From contig WNNJ02000815.1 in NCBI GenBank assembly GCA_012934845.2, forward strand, positions 1 to 64,000: a stretch of DNA of 64,000 nucleotides. The letters run 5' to 3'. The position numbers were made by a program, and so were the translations under genes. Within the stretch, counting starts at the first letter, position 1. Each line of letters starts with the position of its first letter. Positions 1 to 9,335 of the stretch are shown in pieces. This DNA comes from Pomphorhynchus laevis. Its lineage: Eukaryota; Acanthocephala; Palaeacanthocephala; Echinorhynchida; Pomphorhynchidae. The notes beneath the pieces were generated by a model that had not been told where the DNA came from, made no database searches, and worked only from the letters and a program-made list of their open reading frames with translations.

Positions 1-113
1 ATAGAACAAATCAGATAACTGAGTATACGCATTTTATACGATATATAAATAAAAATAAAGATAAATAATAAATTATTAACTTGTCAGTAGAACAAATCAG
101 ATTTTATAATAAA
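1..113. repeat. Dispersed repeat 'R', partial copy
   Basis: AT-rich repeat whose near-identical relatives lie at 1562-1672 and 7200-7315. All share the core AACTGAGTATACGCATTTTA followed by an AT-rich stretch and a closing CTTGTCAGTAG. The copy is cut by the window edge. The core read on the other strand resembles the motif at 8609, 9588, 13012 and 13295. The class is unknown; it could be the end of a DNA transposon or of a Penelope-like element. Confidence 0.6.
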
Positions 114-245
114 AGCCTTTATTTTTTAAAGCCATCCATGTTTGGCGAGCAATAAAATATAAAATTCAGTCGTTACATTATATTCTAACAATTGATCAAA
201 AAATGAGAAAATATAAAATATAAAATATACTAAAATATAAAATTA

Positions 246-293
246 CGAAACGGGAAGAAGGTGGAATAGTTCTGGGAGGGAAGTATTTAAAGA
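246..293 (-). mobile_element. Short LINE fragment (ORF2 interior)
   Basis: This 48-bp stretch matches the interior of the LINE at 55762-57512 (around 57385-57430), which codes for the region between endonuclease and RT. It abuts the 3' tail of the next LINE copy, so it is either a scrap into which that copy inserted or part of a rearranged older copy. It is too short to carry function. Confidence 0.6.
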
Positions 294-297
294 TAAT

Positions 298-1448
298 AAT
301 ATAATACAATAATTTATTTAACGTGGCAAATGCGTGCAAAATGCACGCTTACATGACCACTAACAAACAAAAAAAGAACATCAAATGTCACAGATAATTA
401 GTTAATTGTTGAAATGGAATTGGATTTGGCGTTTGAAGCACGGCATAGATGTTGATTGGCGGATATGAATAGGCAGTTGATTCCACAAGAGAGGAGCAGC
501 CACAACGAAGGAGCGGAAGCCAAAAGAGGTAGAGTAGATTGGGACATGTAAAAGAAGGGAATTACGGGAACGCAGAGCACAATACACAGTACGAGAATTG
601 TCGAGTAAAGGAAGGTTGAGAAATGAAGGGGTATGAGAAGTTATAAGGGGAAAAGCAATGTTAAGAAGACGAATTTGAACACGACAATAAATGGTAGGCC
701 AATCAAGAGAAACAAGATGGTGGGATGTATGATCAAAACGACGAAGACTGAGGAGAACTCGGACGGCAGTGTTGATGATGCGTTGTAAAGGAAGAAAAGT
801 GGATTTAGGTGAGTTGGAAAATAGACTAAGACAATAATCGAGTCTTGAGAAAAAAATAGAAGATATGAGAGTCATACAAGAAGGGAAATCGATCAATCTA
901 CGAACTTGACGGAGATTGCGGAGTATCAACGTAGATGAGCGTACTTTATCACTAACGAAAGGTTTAAGTGAAAGTCGGTTGTCGAAATGAAAGCCTAGGA
1001 AAACGAGATTATCAACGATAGGAAGAATTGTAGAATTTAATGATACGGAAGGAGGTTCTACGCCGAAGCGTCGAGGTAGGATCCACATAATTTTAGATTT
1101 ATCAGGATTTAGAGAAAGGCGAAGGGAAGAAAGATGATTGGAAATTGAGACAAGACAGTTGGAAACAGAAACACTAAGATCATGAATACGATAAGCAGGT
1201 GCGTGAGCATAGATGAGAATGTCATCAGCATATTGCATAACATGGAAGTTAAATTTATGAGAAATCAAATACAAGACACCGAGAAGAAGAGAGAAAAACA
1301 TAGGGCCTAATACGGAGCCTTGTGGAACACCGGTCGGAATGGATGAAGGATGGGAGAGAGAAGAGTTAGAATAGACGCGAAATGTACGGTTTGATAGATA
1401 TGAAGAAAACCATCGAAATGTACGGTTTGATAGATATGAAGAAAACTA
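298..1448 (-). mobile_element. 5'-truncated L2/CR1-like LINE, copy A
   Basis: Minus-strand non-LTR retrotransposon copy. Its 3' end lies at about 298-360 and has the family tail: hairpin GCGTGC/GCACGC, then TTTGCCACGTTAAATAAAT and a TTA-rich tail. The coding part at 402-1301 is a 299-residue open frame covering the end of the RT palm (FHVMQYADDILIYAHAP), the thumb and the C-terminal tail. The 5' end is truncated inside the RT, near the GVPQGSVLGP block, as expected from incomplete target-primed reverse transcription. A 35-bp direct duplication sits exactly at the 5' junction (1379-1448). The sequence is very close to copies B, D and G in this window. Confidence 0.85.
402..1301 (-). pseudogene. 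LINE ORF2 C-terminal fragment (reverse transcriptase)
   Basis: A 299-residue open frame from the LINE ORF2. It begins just after the SGVPQGSVLGP block, contains the catalytic box QYADDILIYA near its N-terminus and ends with the family C-terminus (CFKRQIQFHFNN). The endonuclease and the first RT blocks are missing, so it cannot make an active enzyme alone. No splice or promoter signal is evident. Confidence 0.8.
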
Positions 1449-1672
1449 TGATGAAATGCAAATTTGCTACAAAATAATAATTCGCAAAAAATCATAATCT
1501 CGTATCAAGAATACGTAGTTCCAGTATTACTGACAGAGGTTATATTACTGGAAAAACAAAGTCAACATATCAATAGAACAAATCAGATAACTGAGTATAC
1601 GCATTTTATACAATATATAAATAAAAATAACGATAAATAATAAATTAATAACTTGTCAGTAGAACAAATCAT
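1440..1672. repeat. Dispersed repeat 'R', longer copy
   Basis: Closely matches 7075-7315: it starts in a GCTACAAAATAATAATTCGC stretch, runs through TCTCGTATCAAGAATACGTA and a TTACTGACAGAGGTTATATT block, and ends in the AACTGAGTATACGC core shared with position 1. Copy A has its 5' junction within or beside it. No coding capacity; class unknown. Confidence 0.6.
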
Positions 1673-1687
1673 ACGTTGAGCGCAAAA

Positions 1688-1708
1688 ATCTCCGCAGGAG
1701 ATTTTTCA
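1688..1708. repeat. Perfect 9-bp hairpin
   Basis: AAAATCTCC-GCA-GGAGATTTT, a perfect inverted repeat with a 3-base loop, between repeat R and the 38-bp tandem array. No evidence of function. Confidence 0.5.
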
Positions 1709-1712
1709 TTAT

Positions 1713-1826
1713 TCATCCCTAAAATGAAAAAATTCAAAGAAAATATTTATTCACCCCTAAAATGAAAAAAATCAAAGAAAATATTTATTCACCCGTAAAA
1801 TGAAAAAATTCAAAGAAAATATAATC
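1713..1826. repeat. 38-bp tandem repeat, three units
   Basis: Three consecutive units of about 38 bp, each built as TTCACCCCTAAAATGAAAAA, then a TTCAAAGAAAATATTTA-like half, differing by single bases (CATCCC, CACCCC, CACCCG). There are no spacers between units, so this is a minisatellite and not a CRISPR-like array. Confidence 0.8.
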
Positions 1827-1869
1827 AGGAGCAATGAATGAAATGAAAAGATAGCTTATGAAGGATATT

Positions 1870-2040
1870 TCTACACTATTAGGTAGTGTAAAAACACTGC
1901 CTAATACTGTTTAGGTAGTGAAGCAATATTATACACTATTAGGTAGTGTTTAGGTAGTGAAGCAATATTATACACTATTAGGTAGTGTTTAGGTAGTGCT
2001 TATGTAGTGAAGCAATATTATACACTATTAGGTAGTGTTC
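1870..2040. repeat. TAGTG minisatellite
   Basis: Irregular tandem array made of TTAGGTAGTG and GAAGCAATATTATACACTA blocks, repeated about four times. One interior unit reads TAGTGCTTATGTAGTG, similar to the 12-bp array at 6400-6465 on the other side of LINE B, so B may have landed in a larger TAGTG array. Confidence 0.7.
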
Positions 2041-2077
2041 TGTTCTAATTCATCATCCTCCCCTCCCATCCCTATTT

Positions 2078-2168
2078 TTTGCGGGGTTCCACAAGGTTCA
2101 GTCCTAGGTCCTCTGCTTTTCTCTCTTTTGCTTGGCGATCTCTCTCCATTTATCAAACCTTACTCCTT
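2078..2168 (+). mobile_element. Plus-strand LINE RT fragment
   Basis: Translates as GVPQGSVLGPLLFSLLLGDL followed by SPFIKPYSFE, an RT finger/palm block, on the plus strand, opposite to the LINE it abuts. Its coding sequence differs from copies A, B, D and G (LLFSLLLGDL in place of MFFSLLLGVL), so it derives from another subfamily. It joins head-on to LINE B at about 2168. Confidence 0.7.
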
Positions 2169-2651
2169 TGAAGTTGATTGGCCTATATGAATGGGCAGAT
2201 GATTCCACGATAGAGGAGCAGCCACCAGGAAGGAGCGGAGTCCAAAGAAGGTAGAGTAGTTTGGGACATGTAAAAGAAGGGAATTACAGGAACACAAGGA
2301 ACAGTAAACAGGACGAGAATTATCAAGAAAAGGACGGTTGAGAAATGAAGGGGTATGAAAAGTTACAAGGCGGAAAGCAACGATAAGAAGACGAATTTGA
2401 ACACGACAATAAATTGTAGGCAAATCGAGAGAAGCAAGATGTTAGGATGTATGATCAAAACGACGAAGACGGAGGAGAATTCGGACAGCTGCGTTGACGA
2501 TGCGTTGTAGGGGAAGAAGAGTGGATTTAGGTGAGTTGGAAAATAGAATAAGACAATAATCGAGTCTAGAAAAAAAGAGGGATGATATGAAAGTCATACA
2601 AGAAGGGAAATCGATCAATCTACGAACTTGACGGAGGTTGCGGAGTATCAA
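2160..2651 (-). pseudogene. LINE B ORF2 C-terminal remainder, frame-shifted
   Basis: Two open pieces (2442-2651 and 2160-2423) continue ORF2 beyond the frame break at about 2690, where one G of a GG pair present in the other copies is missing. They cover the RT thumb and C-terminal tail (RRLIDFPSCMTFISSLFFSR and RSFLVAAPLSWNHLPIHI). The pieces are separated by an in-frame stop and end before the true C-terminus. Confidence 0.75.
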
Positions 2652-5023
2652 GGTAGATGAGCGTACTTTATCTCTAACGAAAGTTTAAGTGAAAGTCGGT
2701 TGTCAAAATGGAAGCCTAGGAAAACGAGATTATCAACGATAGGAAGAATTGTAGAATTCAATGATACGGAGGGAGGTTCGAAGCCGAGGCGTCGAGGTAG
2801 GATCCACATAATTTTAGATTTATCAGGATTCAGAGAAAGGCGAAGGGAAGAAAGATGATTGGAAATTGAGACAAGACAGCTGGAAACAGAAACACTAAGA
2901 TCATGAATACGATAAGCAGGTGCGTGAGCATAGATGAGAATGTCATCAGCATATTGCATAACATGGAAGTTAAATTTATGAGAAATCAAATACAAGACAC
3001 CGAGAAGAAGAGAGAAAAACATAGGGCCTAATACGGAGCCTTGTGGAACACCGGACGGAATGGACGAAGGATGGGAGAGAGAAGAGTTAGAATATACGCG
3101 AAATGTACGGTTTGATAGATAAGAAGAAAACCATGATACAGTGGGTAAAGAGAAGCCATAATCATGACGAAGGCGATGGAGAAGAATCGAGTGATCAACG
3201 ATGTCAAAAGCAGACGATAGATCAAGAGAAACTATGACACTACATAATTTATGATCGCGCGATATAAGTAAGTCGTTATAAACTTTAAGACATGCAATTT
3301 CGGTAGAGTAATTAGAGCGAAAAGCGGCTTGGAAGGGAGGAAATGAGTTAGATGAATAGAGATATGTATTAACTTGCTTAAGAACGAGACGCTCAAAGAG
3401 TTTAGAGAGGGTTGGGAGAAGTGAAATAGGACGGTACGAAGATGGTAGTGAGGAGTCGAGAGATTGCTTTTTGATGAGAGGACGAACAGTGGCGCATTTC
3501 CAGATAGAAGGAAATGTACGGCTACGGGTGGACGAGTTGAACAATGTGGTTAGGAAGGGTAAGATAACGGAGCAGATATTTTTTAGCAAGTGAGTGGGAA
3601 TTGGTTCAGAAGGAGAGGTTTTATTAGGTAATGACAGCAGAACCGAAGAAACTTCATCAGACGAAACGGGAATAATGTGGAATAGTTCTGGGAGAGACGT
3701 ATTTAAAGAGAAAAGTGGGTACAAGGGGGCTATGGGTAGTAGGAAAAGTAAATTAGATAGCTTAGTTTGTAGATAAGAAGAAAATTCATTAGGATTTATA
3801 TTACAAGGGGTAGATGATCGTAAAAGAATTGAGTTTAAGATTTTCCAATGAGATTTAGTGTTGGAAGATGACTCGAGTTGATTTCGCCAAAAGAGAGTAC
3901 GTTTAGTACGTATAAGAATGAGATGTGAACGGCGTTGAGAAAAGTAGGAATCACGAAGATTTGGAGGGAGTGAGTTGGGTGAACGTTTAAGAAAGCGTTT
4001 ATACATACGAAAAGAGTGACGGAGTCGACGCTTAGAAAGACTACAGTCAGAATCGAACCAGGGAACATGGCGCAAGCGCTGGGAACGTCGAAGTCGACTA
4101 GGCAGAAGGTTATTGAGGATCGATGTAAGTTCAGAATCAAACAGAATGAAGAGATCATCGGGAGAGAGATAGTGAAGAGGAAGTGAAAAGAGTGAAGAAT
4201 TGAGTAAGGCTGTGCAGAGATCAGGGATATCGAGAAGCTTCCATGGTCGACTTGGTGTAGATAAAGGTAAAGGCGGAGAAGGAGGATGGGGACGAGTAAG
4301 AGTAAGAGTGACAAGGAAATGATCGGACAAATCAGGATCAGTAATTGACAAGGAGGTATAGTTATTGAAGCAGTTAGGAACAGCAATGATGTCGAGAGCA
4401 CCGCCGAGAATATGAGTTGGGCTTGTTAAAAGTAATTTATAGTTAAAATCAGAAAAAAGATTAGTTAAAGTGATAGATTCAGAGTCAGACGGGCGATCAA
4501 GACGAATGTTAAAGTCACCGAGAACAAAAGAAGGAGTATAAGACAATGAACAGTGAGACATTAGATCTGCAAGGTCGTTAAAGAAGATACTTGATGGGGC
4601 AACTGAACCTGGACGGTATACAATCACAAGTTCCAGAGGGAAAGGCGTTGATAATCTGCATATGAGTAATTCGAACGAAGTGTAACGGATGTTAACTTTG
4701 ATTTTACGTAAAGACATTGGGTGACGAGCAATGGCAACAATACCGCCATGGTTAGACGCAGTAGATGTATGAGATGTAATTTGACTAGCTGATTCAACTA
4801 GAGAACAACCAGAGCGACATAGACGACGAATAGCAAGATCGTCGGCATCAGAGTGCCAGGATTCAGTAATGCAGAGAATATCGATAGATAATTGATCGAA
4901 GATATCGAGAAGCATATCAGCTTTATGAAGAATGGAGCGAGTATTGAATAGACTAAGACGAAAAGTATGCTTAGGAGCGAGATTGACTAGCGAAGAAGAC
5001 AAGGGGGAGAGATGGGACGCCAT
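2648..5023 (-). CDS. LINE ORF2: APE endonuclease plus reverse transcriptase
   Basis: A 791-residue open frame. Residues about 20-235 form an apurinic-type endonuclease: N-terminal LFNTRSILHKAD, ILCITESWHS (catalytic Glu), YRPGS, LGDFNIRLD (catalytic Asp/Asn) and a late ITDPDLSDHFLV (catalytic Asp-His). Residues about 470-770 form the RT: YRPISLLPTLSKLFERLV, LDLSSAFDIVDHSILL, SGVPQGSVLGP and the catalytic QYADDILIYA. Product: the LINE polyprotein that nicks target DNA and copies the LINE RNA into it. The start is the first Met, overlapping ORF1 by 37 bases. The C-terminal thumb/tail is lost after a 1-base deletion, so the last 11 or so residues are out of frame. The motif style fits the L2/CR1 group, but the clade was not tested. 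Confidence 0.8.
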   Translation of the reverse strand: MASHLSPLSSSLVNLAPKHTFRLSLFNTRSILHKADMLLDIFDQLSIDILCITESWHSDADDLAIRRLCRSGCSLVESASQITSHTSTASNHGGIVAIARHPMSLRKIKVNIRYTSFELLICRLSTPFPLELVIVYRPGSVAPSSIFFNDLADLMSHCSLSYTPSFVLGDFNIRLDRPSDSESITLTNLFSDFNYKLLLTSPTHILGGALDIIAVPNCFNNYTSLSITDPDLSDHFLVTLTLTRPHPPSPPLPLSTPSRPWKLLDIPDLCTALLNSSLFSLPLHYLSPDDLFILFDSELTSILNNLLPSRLRRSQRLRHVPWFDSDCSLSKRRLRHSFRMYKRFLKRSPNSLPPNLRDSYFSQRRSHLILIRTKRTLFWRNQLESSSNTKSHWKILNSILLRSSTPCNINPNEFSSYLQTKLSNLLFLLPIAPLYPLFSLNTSLPELFHIIPVSSDEVSSVLLSLPNKTSPSEPIPTHLLKNICSVILPFLTTLFNSSTRSRTFPSIWKCATVRPLIKKQSLDSSLPSSYRPISLLPTLSKLFERLVLKQVNTYLYSSNSFPPFQAAFRSNYSTEIACLKVYNDLLISRDHKLCSVIVSLDLSSAFDIVDHSILLHRLRHDYGFSLPTVSWFSSYLSNRTFRVYSNSSLSHPSSIPSGVPQGSVLGPMFFSLLLGVLYLISHKFNFHVMQYADDILIYAHAPAYRIHDLSVSVSSCLVSISNHLSSLRLSLNPDKSKIMWILPRRLGFEPPSVSLNSTILPIVDNLVFLGFHFDNRLSLKLSLEIKYAHLP

Positions 5024-6311
5024 CGAATTTTTGACCTTGTGTGACGAACGTGAAAATTTCCGTTGATTTTACTTATGGATAAGGATGACTCGCCGTTTGT
5101 TTCACGTCGATGTTTTTCAATGCGAGCTAAATTGAGCTGGGCAATATCAGAAGGGGAGCGGTCAGGAAAGATACGGCAAGTAGATGAAGTTGTAAGAAGT
5201 TTAAAACGTTGGGAGAGTACAGAAGAGGCATGTGAACTATGTCGGAAAACGATTTTTAAGAGTGGAGGACTGAGATGATTGGATTTAGTGGATTTGTTTA
5301 AACGAATAAAGGATACAGGAGCGATATTATTGAAGAGTGATGGGTTATCATCAGGAAGAATGGTTGCTAGGATAGACCTGAAAGCAGATACATCATCATC
5401 GAGGCGAGATTGTGGAGAAGCAGATTCGGAAAGCTTTAAGTTTGATATGATTATACAGCGATCGCGCGAAGGAAAACGATTTCGTGAAAGTGGTGGACGG
5501 ACAGAGCTGGTAGGAGTCGAGGTAGATGAGCAGATAGAAGTGGAAATGACAGGGGTGCTTGATAAAGAATTAATATTGGTTGGAGCAAGTGTGACAGGAG
5601 CGGGGTGTTGAATCGGTTGATCAGAGATGTGACTGGATATGATTTTAAATGAAGGATGTAAATTATTTGGAAGTGTTACGTGGGAGGTAGAGTAAGGAGA
5701 ATTAAAATAGGTTTGGGCATGAGTGACAGGAATGGAGTGTTGAATCAGTTGATCGGAAATGTTACTGGAAATGATTTTGATGGAAGGGTGTAAATTATTG
5801 AGAGGTGATACAGGAGAGGTCGAGTAAGGAGTACGTGAGGAGAATAAAGAAGTTTGAGATTTATTTAGATTGGGGGAGGAATAGGAAAGAGGATGTACGA
5901 GATGAAAAGCTTTACCGTTAGCATTGTTAGAATGAGAAAGATTAATGGAAGTTTGGTACGTAGTTGAACGAGGAGTGTGTGAGAGAGTAGGTTTAATAAT
6001 GGAATTATATGATGCGAAGTCAGGTGTTGATGCGAGGGAAACATCTAAAACAGCATTGGTTTGAGTGGTCGTGTGTGATACAGGAGTAGATGAGCAGGAT
6101 AACTGTAGTAGTCGTACTGATGTACAAAACCGCAAGTGAAATGTTTACGTTTATACACCGAGTGGTCGGATATTTTAACACGAACAAGTGTCCATACATC
6201 GCAATCTTTGGAATCGCATCCAACTTCAAAGCTGGTATAACCATCATTGCATTCTGATGTGGAAGATTCTTGATCAGGAACCGGGATCTGAGATCGCGCT
6301 TTTTTAGGCAT
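4987..6311 (-). pseudogene. LINE ORF1: zinc-finger and RRM-like nucleic-acid-binding protein
   Basis: ORF1 is in two frames. The first piece (6311-6045) starts MPKKARSQIPVPDQES and has Cys residues arranged as a possible PHD-like finger (SECNDGY, VGCDSKDC, KRKHFTC). The second piece (6135-4987, 382 residues) starts in another frame near 6135, where a RFC completes an FTC-x-C-type pair; this suggests a 1-base break in the finger. Next comes a Ser/Thr/Pro-rich linker with an internal repeat (QLIQHSIPVT and QPIQHPAPVT), then a basic C-terminal domain from about residue 225 (RCIIISNLKLSES, LLKIVFRHSSHASSVLSQRF) resembling an RRM-like fold. The likely role is LINE RNA binding in the RNP. Domain names are inference from spacing. 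Confidence 0.65.
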
Positions 6312-6399
6312 GACTTTTTATCGATAGATTGAGCTCAATCCGCGAGCGTAGCGAGCGGAACTGACAGGAATAATTGTATGTTTATAAGAAACCAATTTT

Positions 6400-6466
6400 T
6401 TAGGTGCTTATATAGTGCTTATATAGTGCTTATATAGTGCTTTTTACATAGTGCTTATATAACTGA
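6400..6466. repeat. 12-bp tandem repeat upstream of LINE B
   Basis: Four to five units of GCTTATATAGTG directly upstream of the LINE B 5' UTR. It may be part of the LINE 5' UTR or the flanking array; similar TAGTGCTTATGTAGTG units lie on the other side of the element at about 2000. Confidence 0.65.
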
Positions 6467-6740
6467 GTCTACATATGATCAGACTAGGTATTCAAATACC
6501 TTCTTCGTTCTCATATTCTCAACACATCACTTAGATTTTTCCTTCTTTTTGTCGTAGTCATGTAAGCGTGCGCCGGCACGCATTTGCCACGTAAAAATAT
6601 TTTTTAAGAATAAGGATTAAATGTCACCAGAAAGAACTGCTATGTTATAAGGTTTCTTCATCAATTACGGTTGTTCTCTAATTATTGATATTAAATGCTA
6701 TTTTGCTGCAAAATTTAATATAATGCCATTTATATTTCCA
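6463..6740 (+). repeat. Composite repeat containing a LINE 3' tail, copy 1
   Basis: Begins ATAACTGAGTCTACATATGA, continues into the last 110 bp of a LINE (C-terminus like the subfamily at 53.9 kb, then hairpin GCGTGCGCCGGCACGC, TTTGCCACGTAAAAA) and runs on into GTCACCAG...GAACTGCTATGTTAT and TTACGGTTGTTC. The same order with the same junctions recurs at 7315-7590, so the LINE tail was carried along when this repeat multiplied. Non-coding. Confidence 0.7.
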
Positions 6741-7074
6741 TTTTTATGAATTTTTTAGATCCTTGATAATGCCGAGTCTGTATGGCGCTGTAAAATTTAA
6801 AGAAATAAATAATAATTGCCTTAATTTGTTAATAATTCACGAATACTATTTTTCAAAAATATATATAATGATTTTTCACAAAATTGTAACATTGTCATAT
6901 CGATGTTTTTTTATCTAAACGTTCAATAATAGAATAGTTGAATTCATACTAAAATGTCAATGTCCAATATTCTTAATCAAAAAACTTATATTTTAATAAT
7001 TACAGAATCAATTTTATTTAATTTTATTAATTTATCTGATAACAGCGAATAATTACGGGTGTCTCTAATTTGTT
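6741..7074. other. AT-rich spacer, no gene seen
   Basis: AT-rich, with stops in all frames and no recognisable element. A weak resemblance to the start of repeat R appears near its right end. Confidence 0.5.
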
Positions 7075-7315
7075 TGAGATTGAATGCTAATTTGCTACAA
7101 AATAATAATTCGCAAAAAATTATAATCTCGTATCAAGAATACGTAGTTTCAATATTACTGACAGAGGTTATATTACTGGGAAAACAAAGTCAACATATCA
7201 ATAATAATTTGTCAATAGAACAAATCAGATAACTGAGTATACGCATTTTATACGATATATAAATAAAAATAAAGATAAATAATAAATTATTAACTTGTCA
7301 GTAGTACAAATCAGA
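7075..7315. repeat. Dispersed repeat 'R', full-length copy
   Basis: Best preserved copy of the family at 1440-1672 and 1-113, with the same block order: TGCTACAAAATAATAATTCGC, AAGAATACGTAGTT, TTACTGACAGAGGTTATATT, GTCAACATATCAATA, AACTGAGTATACGCATTTTA and AACTTGTCAGTAG. Directly followed by the second composite repeat. Non-coding. Confidence 0.6.
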
Positions 7316-7595
7316 TCATATAACTGAGTATACACATGACTAGACTAGGCATTCAAATACTTCATCCGTTCACACATTCTCGACACACGACTTAGATTTT
7401 TGTTTCTTTTGCTGTGGTCATGTATGCGTGCACCGGAACGCATTTGCCACGTAAAAATAAATCTTTTTTATTGGAATAATAGCTAGAGGTCACCAGAAGG
7501 AACTGCTATGTTATCAGGTTTCTTTATCAATTACGGTTGTTCGCTAATTATTGAGATTGAATGCTATGTTTCTGCAAAATTTAAAAATTTAATAA
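7315..7595 (+). repeat. Composite repeat containing a LINE 3' tail, copy 2
   Basis: Same composition as 6463-6740: ATAACTGAGTATACACATGA, LINE C-terminal codons (FKYFIRSHILDT-like), a LINE tail ending TTTGCCACGTAAAAATAAAT, then GTCACCAGAAGGAACTGCTA and TTACGGTTGTTCGC. The 3' hairpin is damaged here (GCGTGC facing GAACGC), as expected of a passenger no longer under selection. Confidence 0.7.
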
Positions 7596-7644
7596 TGTTT
7601 TTTACAACCAACAAGGTTTCGATGTTGTCTAATATTTTAAATAA

Positions 7645-7850
7645 TTATTATAGCTGGATCAAAGAAAAGAGGAAATTCTTTTGATATTTAGCTAACTTTT
7701 GTTAGCATCTTCTGAAAATTAAAATTTGAGTTTAAAAATTGTGATTTTAAAATTGTAATATTAAAATTGTAATTTTCTGAAGATGCTAACAGAAGTTAGC
7801 CAAATATCAAAAGAATTTCCTCTTTTCTTTGATCCACCTTGAATAATTCT
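7645..7850. mobile_element. Foldback MITE, family 1
   Basis: Near-perfect inverted repeat of about 75 bp per arm: AGCTGGATCAAAGAAAAGAG at 7652 faces its complement ending at 7838, with a short AT loop at about 7728-7762. Each arm contains a smaller inverted pair (GCTAAC near GTTAGCATCTTC). The right side continues into AATAATAGATCATTATCGAC, an outer block also present at 37014 and, inverted, at 41310. Relatives lie at 36640-37060 and 41296-41480. No coding capacity; superfamily unknown. Confidence 0.8.
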
Positions 7851-8339
7851 TTATCAATAATAGATCATTATCGACTATTTATAAGTCTAATATTTTATTA
7901 AAAAAACTTATTTTTTGTTTAAGTTTTCGTCCTTATGTGTATTTATATGCTATTAACTCTGAATTCAGCTGTTTTACGGATTTGGTATCATCGCAGCCAA
8001 TATAAATTGGCACGCTTTACAAATGTTATACTCAATAATATAATGGTCAAGAACATTTAAAGATAAACGTTCAATATGTTTCATTGAATAATTTGTTAAA
8101 GTTATTAGTTATTGCAAAGGTTATTAGTCATTGAAGACGTTGTTAGCTATTTATTTTTTAAGCTTCGTTGTTACAATATAGAAAAGCAAAAGCTGTTGAA
8201 AAATTAAAAAATTTTAATGTTTACAATTATTTTGTTGAAATGATTTTCTTTCGCTTCACTTCCCTTCTCCACGTGTAATCAGATATTAAAAGGATTCTGA
8301 ATTTCGCTTTTTTAGTGAAATAAAAAAGTGTAAAACAAA
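7851..8339. other. AT-rich, no gene seen
   Basis: Apart from the outer MITE block at its left end there is no open frame or repeat that I recognise. Stops are frequent in all frames. Confidence 0.5.
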
Positions 8340-9335
8340 TATAAGGTGTTCCGATGGGAGGTAATATTAATCCAATTATATCCTTAAATATTCTGATGAA
8401 GCAAAATTACTTGAAAGCAAAGGAGATATATATTTATTCAATTCGAGGTAATATTGCCCAATTATAGCTGACTTATTTTTAAGCTTTATAGAATATGAAT
8501 TTGTTCATAACTGTGTAAAAACTAAATCTAAACAATGTAGATATATGAAATATATGTTTCGATACATTGATGATATATGTGTATTTAATTCTAATAATTT
8601 TTACAAAATACGTAGACTTAGCTGAATATAAATATATGAATAAAATTGAATTAATAGAATCCATTAAATATTTTGATAAATCAAAATTATTTAAAAGTAG
8701 GGACATCTATATTCAGACAAGTATAAGGTGTTCCAATGGGTGGTAATAGTAGCCCAATTATAAAATTGGGCTACTAAATTATAAAATTATTAAAATTTTT
8801 AAAATCAAACAGCAAAATCAACGAAATATTATAAAAAATAAATACTAACTTTTTTATTATGAAAAATAAAAAGGTAGCATTAATAAAACCAATATTAATG
8901 ATAAAGAAGGTATATATATCTAGATATGAACATATAATTAATATCAATTTAAACTACTTTTAATCTATATCGTGAAGATTGCATATTTAAATTTACAAGA
9001 CACATATTTTTGACATAAAAATATGTTCAAAATGTAACATAAATAATTTGACATAAAAATATGTTCAAATTTGTTCAAAATGTGAACAAATTTATTCAAG
9101 TAATCTTATTCTTAATAAAACTTATATTGATGATAAAGAAGGTATATATCTAGATATGAACATTAAATTTACATCATTTTAAACCATTATTTACAGTATA
9201 AATATGATATATTTAAATTTACAAGAAACATATTTTTGAATGATCATTCATGCATACTATATAATATAAAATATAATACATTAAATAATGAAATTTTAAT
9301 ACATTGTATGTTATCTATTAGTCAATTAATAAAAA
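8340..9335 (+). mobile_element. Decayed Penelope-like reverse transcriptase
   Basis: Translated pieces spell an RT of the GIPMG/YIDD type: GVPMGGNINPII at about 8348, LFLSFIEYEFVHNCVKTKSK and MFRYIDDICVFNSNNFY at 8475-8605, a second GVPMGGNSSPII at about 8727, then NKTYIDDKEGIYLDMNIKF at about 9115 and LYNIKYNTLNNEILIHCML at about 9260. The block order is that of Penelope-like elements, read from motif style only. Several blocks occur twice, so two overlapping copies or a tandem pair are present. Heavily broken and old. The motif TACGTAGACTTAGCTGA interrupts it at 8609. Confidence 0.6.

Larger units (their letters stand above)
2160..6400 (-). mobile_element. Near-complete L2/CR1-like LINE, copy B
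   Basis: The longest LINE copy in the window. In sense order (right to left): 5' UTR about 6400-6312, ORF1 (6311 to 4987), ORF2 with APE endonuclease and RT (5023 to about 2160). The ORF2 start overlaps the ORF1 end by 37 bases in another frame. The 3' end is missing: sequence stops about 130 bp before the normal 3' tail and hairpin and runs into an inverted RT fragment. LINEs normally lose their 5' ends, so the missing 3' end points to a later rearrangement or recombination. Endonuclease and RT are open in one frame of 791 residues; two small frame breaks are visible, one in ORF1 and one near the ORF2 C-terminus. Confidence 0.85.

Noticed and set aside
1713-1826. CRISPR-like array
   Set aside because: The repeats are contiguous with no unique spacers, in a eukaryotic repeat region.
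4035-4060. GAATCGAACCAGGGA resembling a tRNA T-loop on the minus strand
   Set aside because: It is LINE ORF2 coding sequence and repeats in copy G; no cloverleaf around it.
3594-5611. Plus-strand open frames at 3594-3776, 5063-5278, 5279-5611 and similar ones at 56362-57499 and 63181-63612
   Set aside because: They are antisense shadows of LINE ORF1/ORF2 coding sequence and recur at the same place in each copy.
8392-8425. CTGATGA followed by GAAA in the RT fossil
   Set aside because: The intervening bases do not form a stem and no stem I or III is present; it lies in coding sequence and looks like chance.
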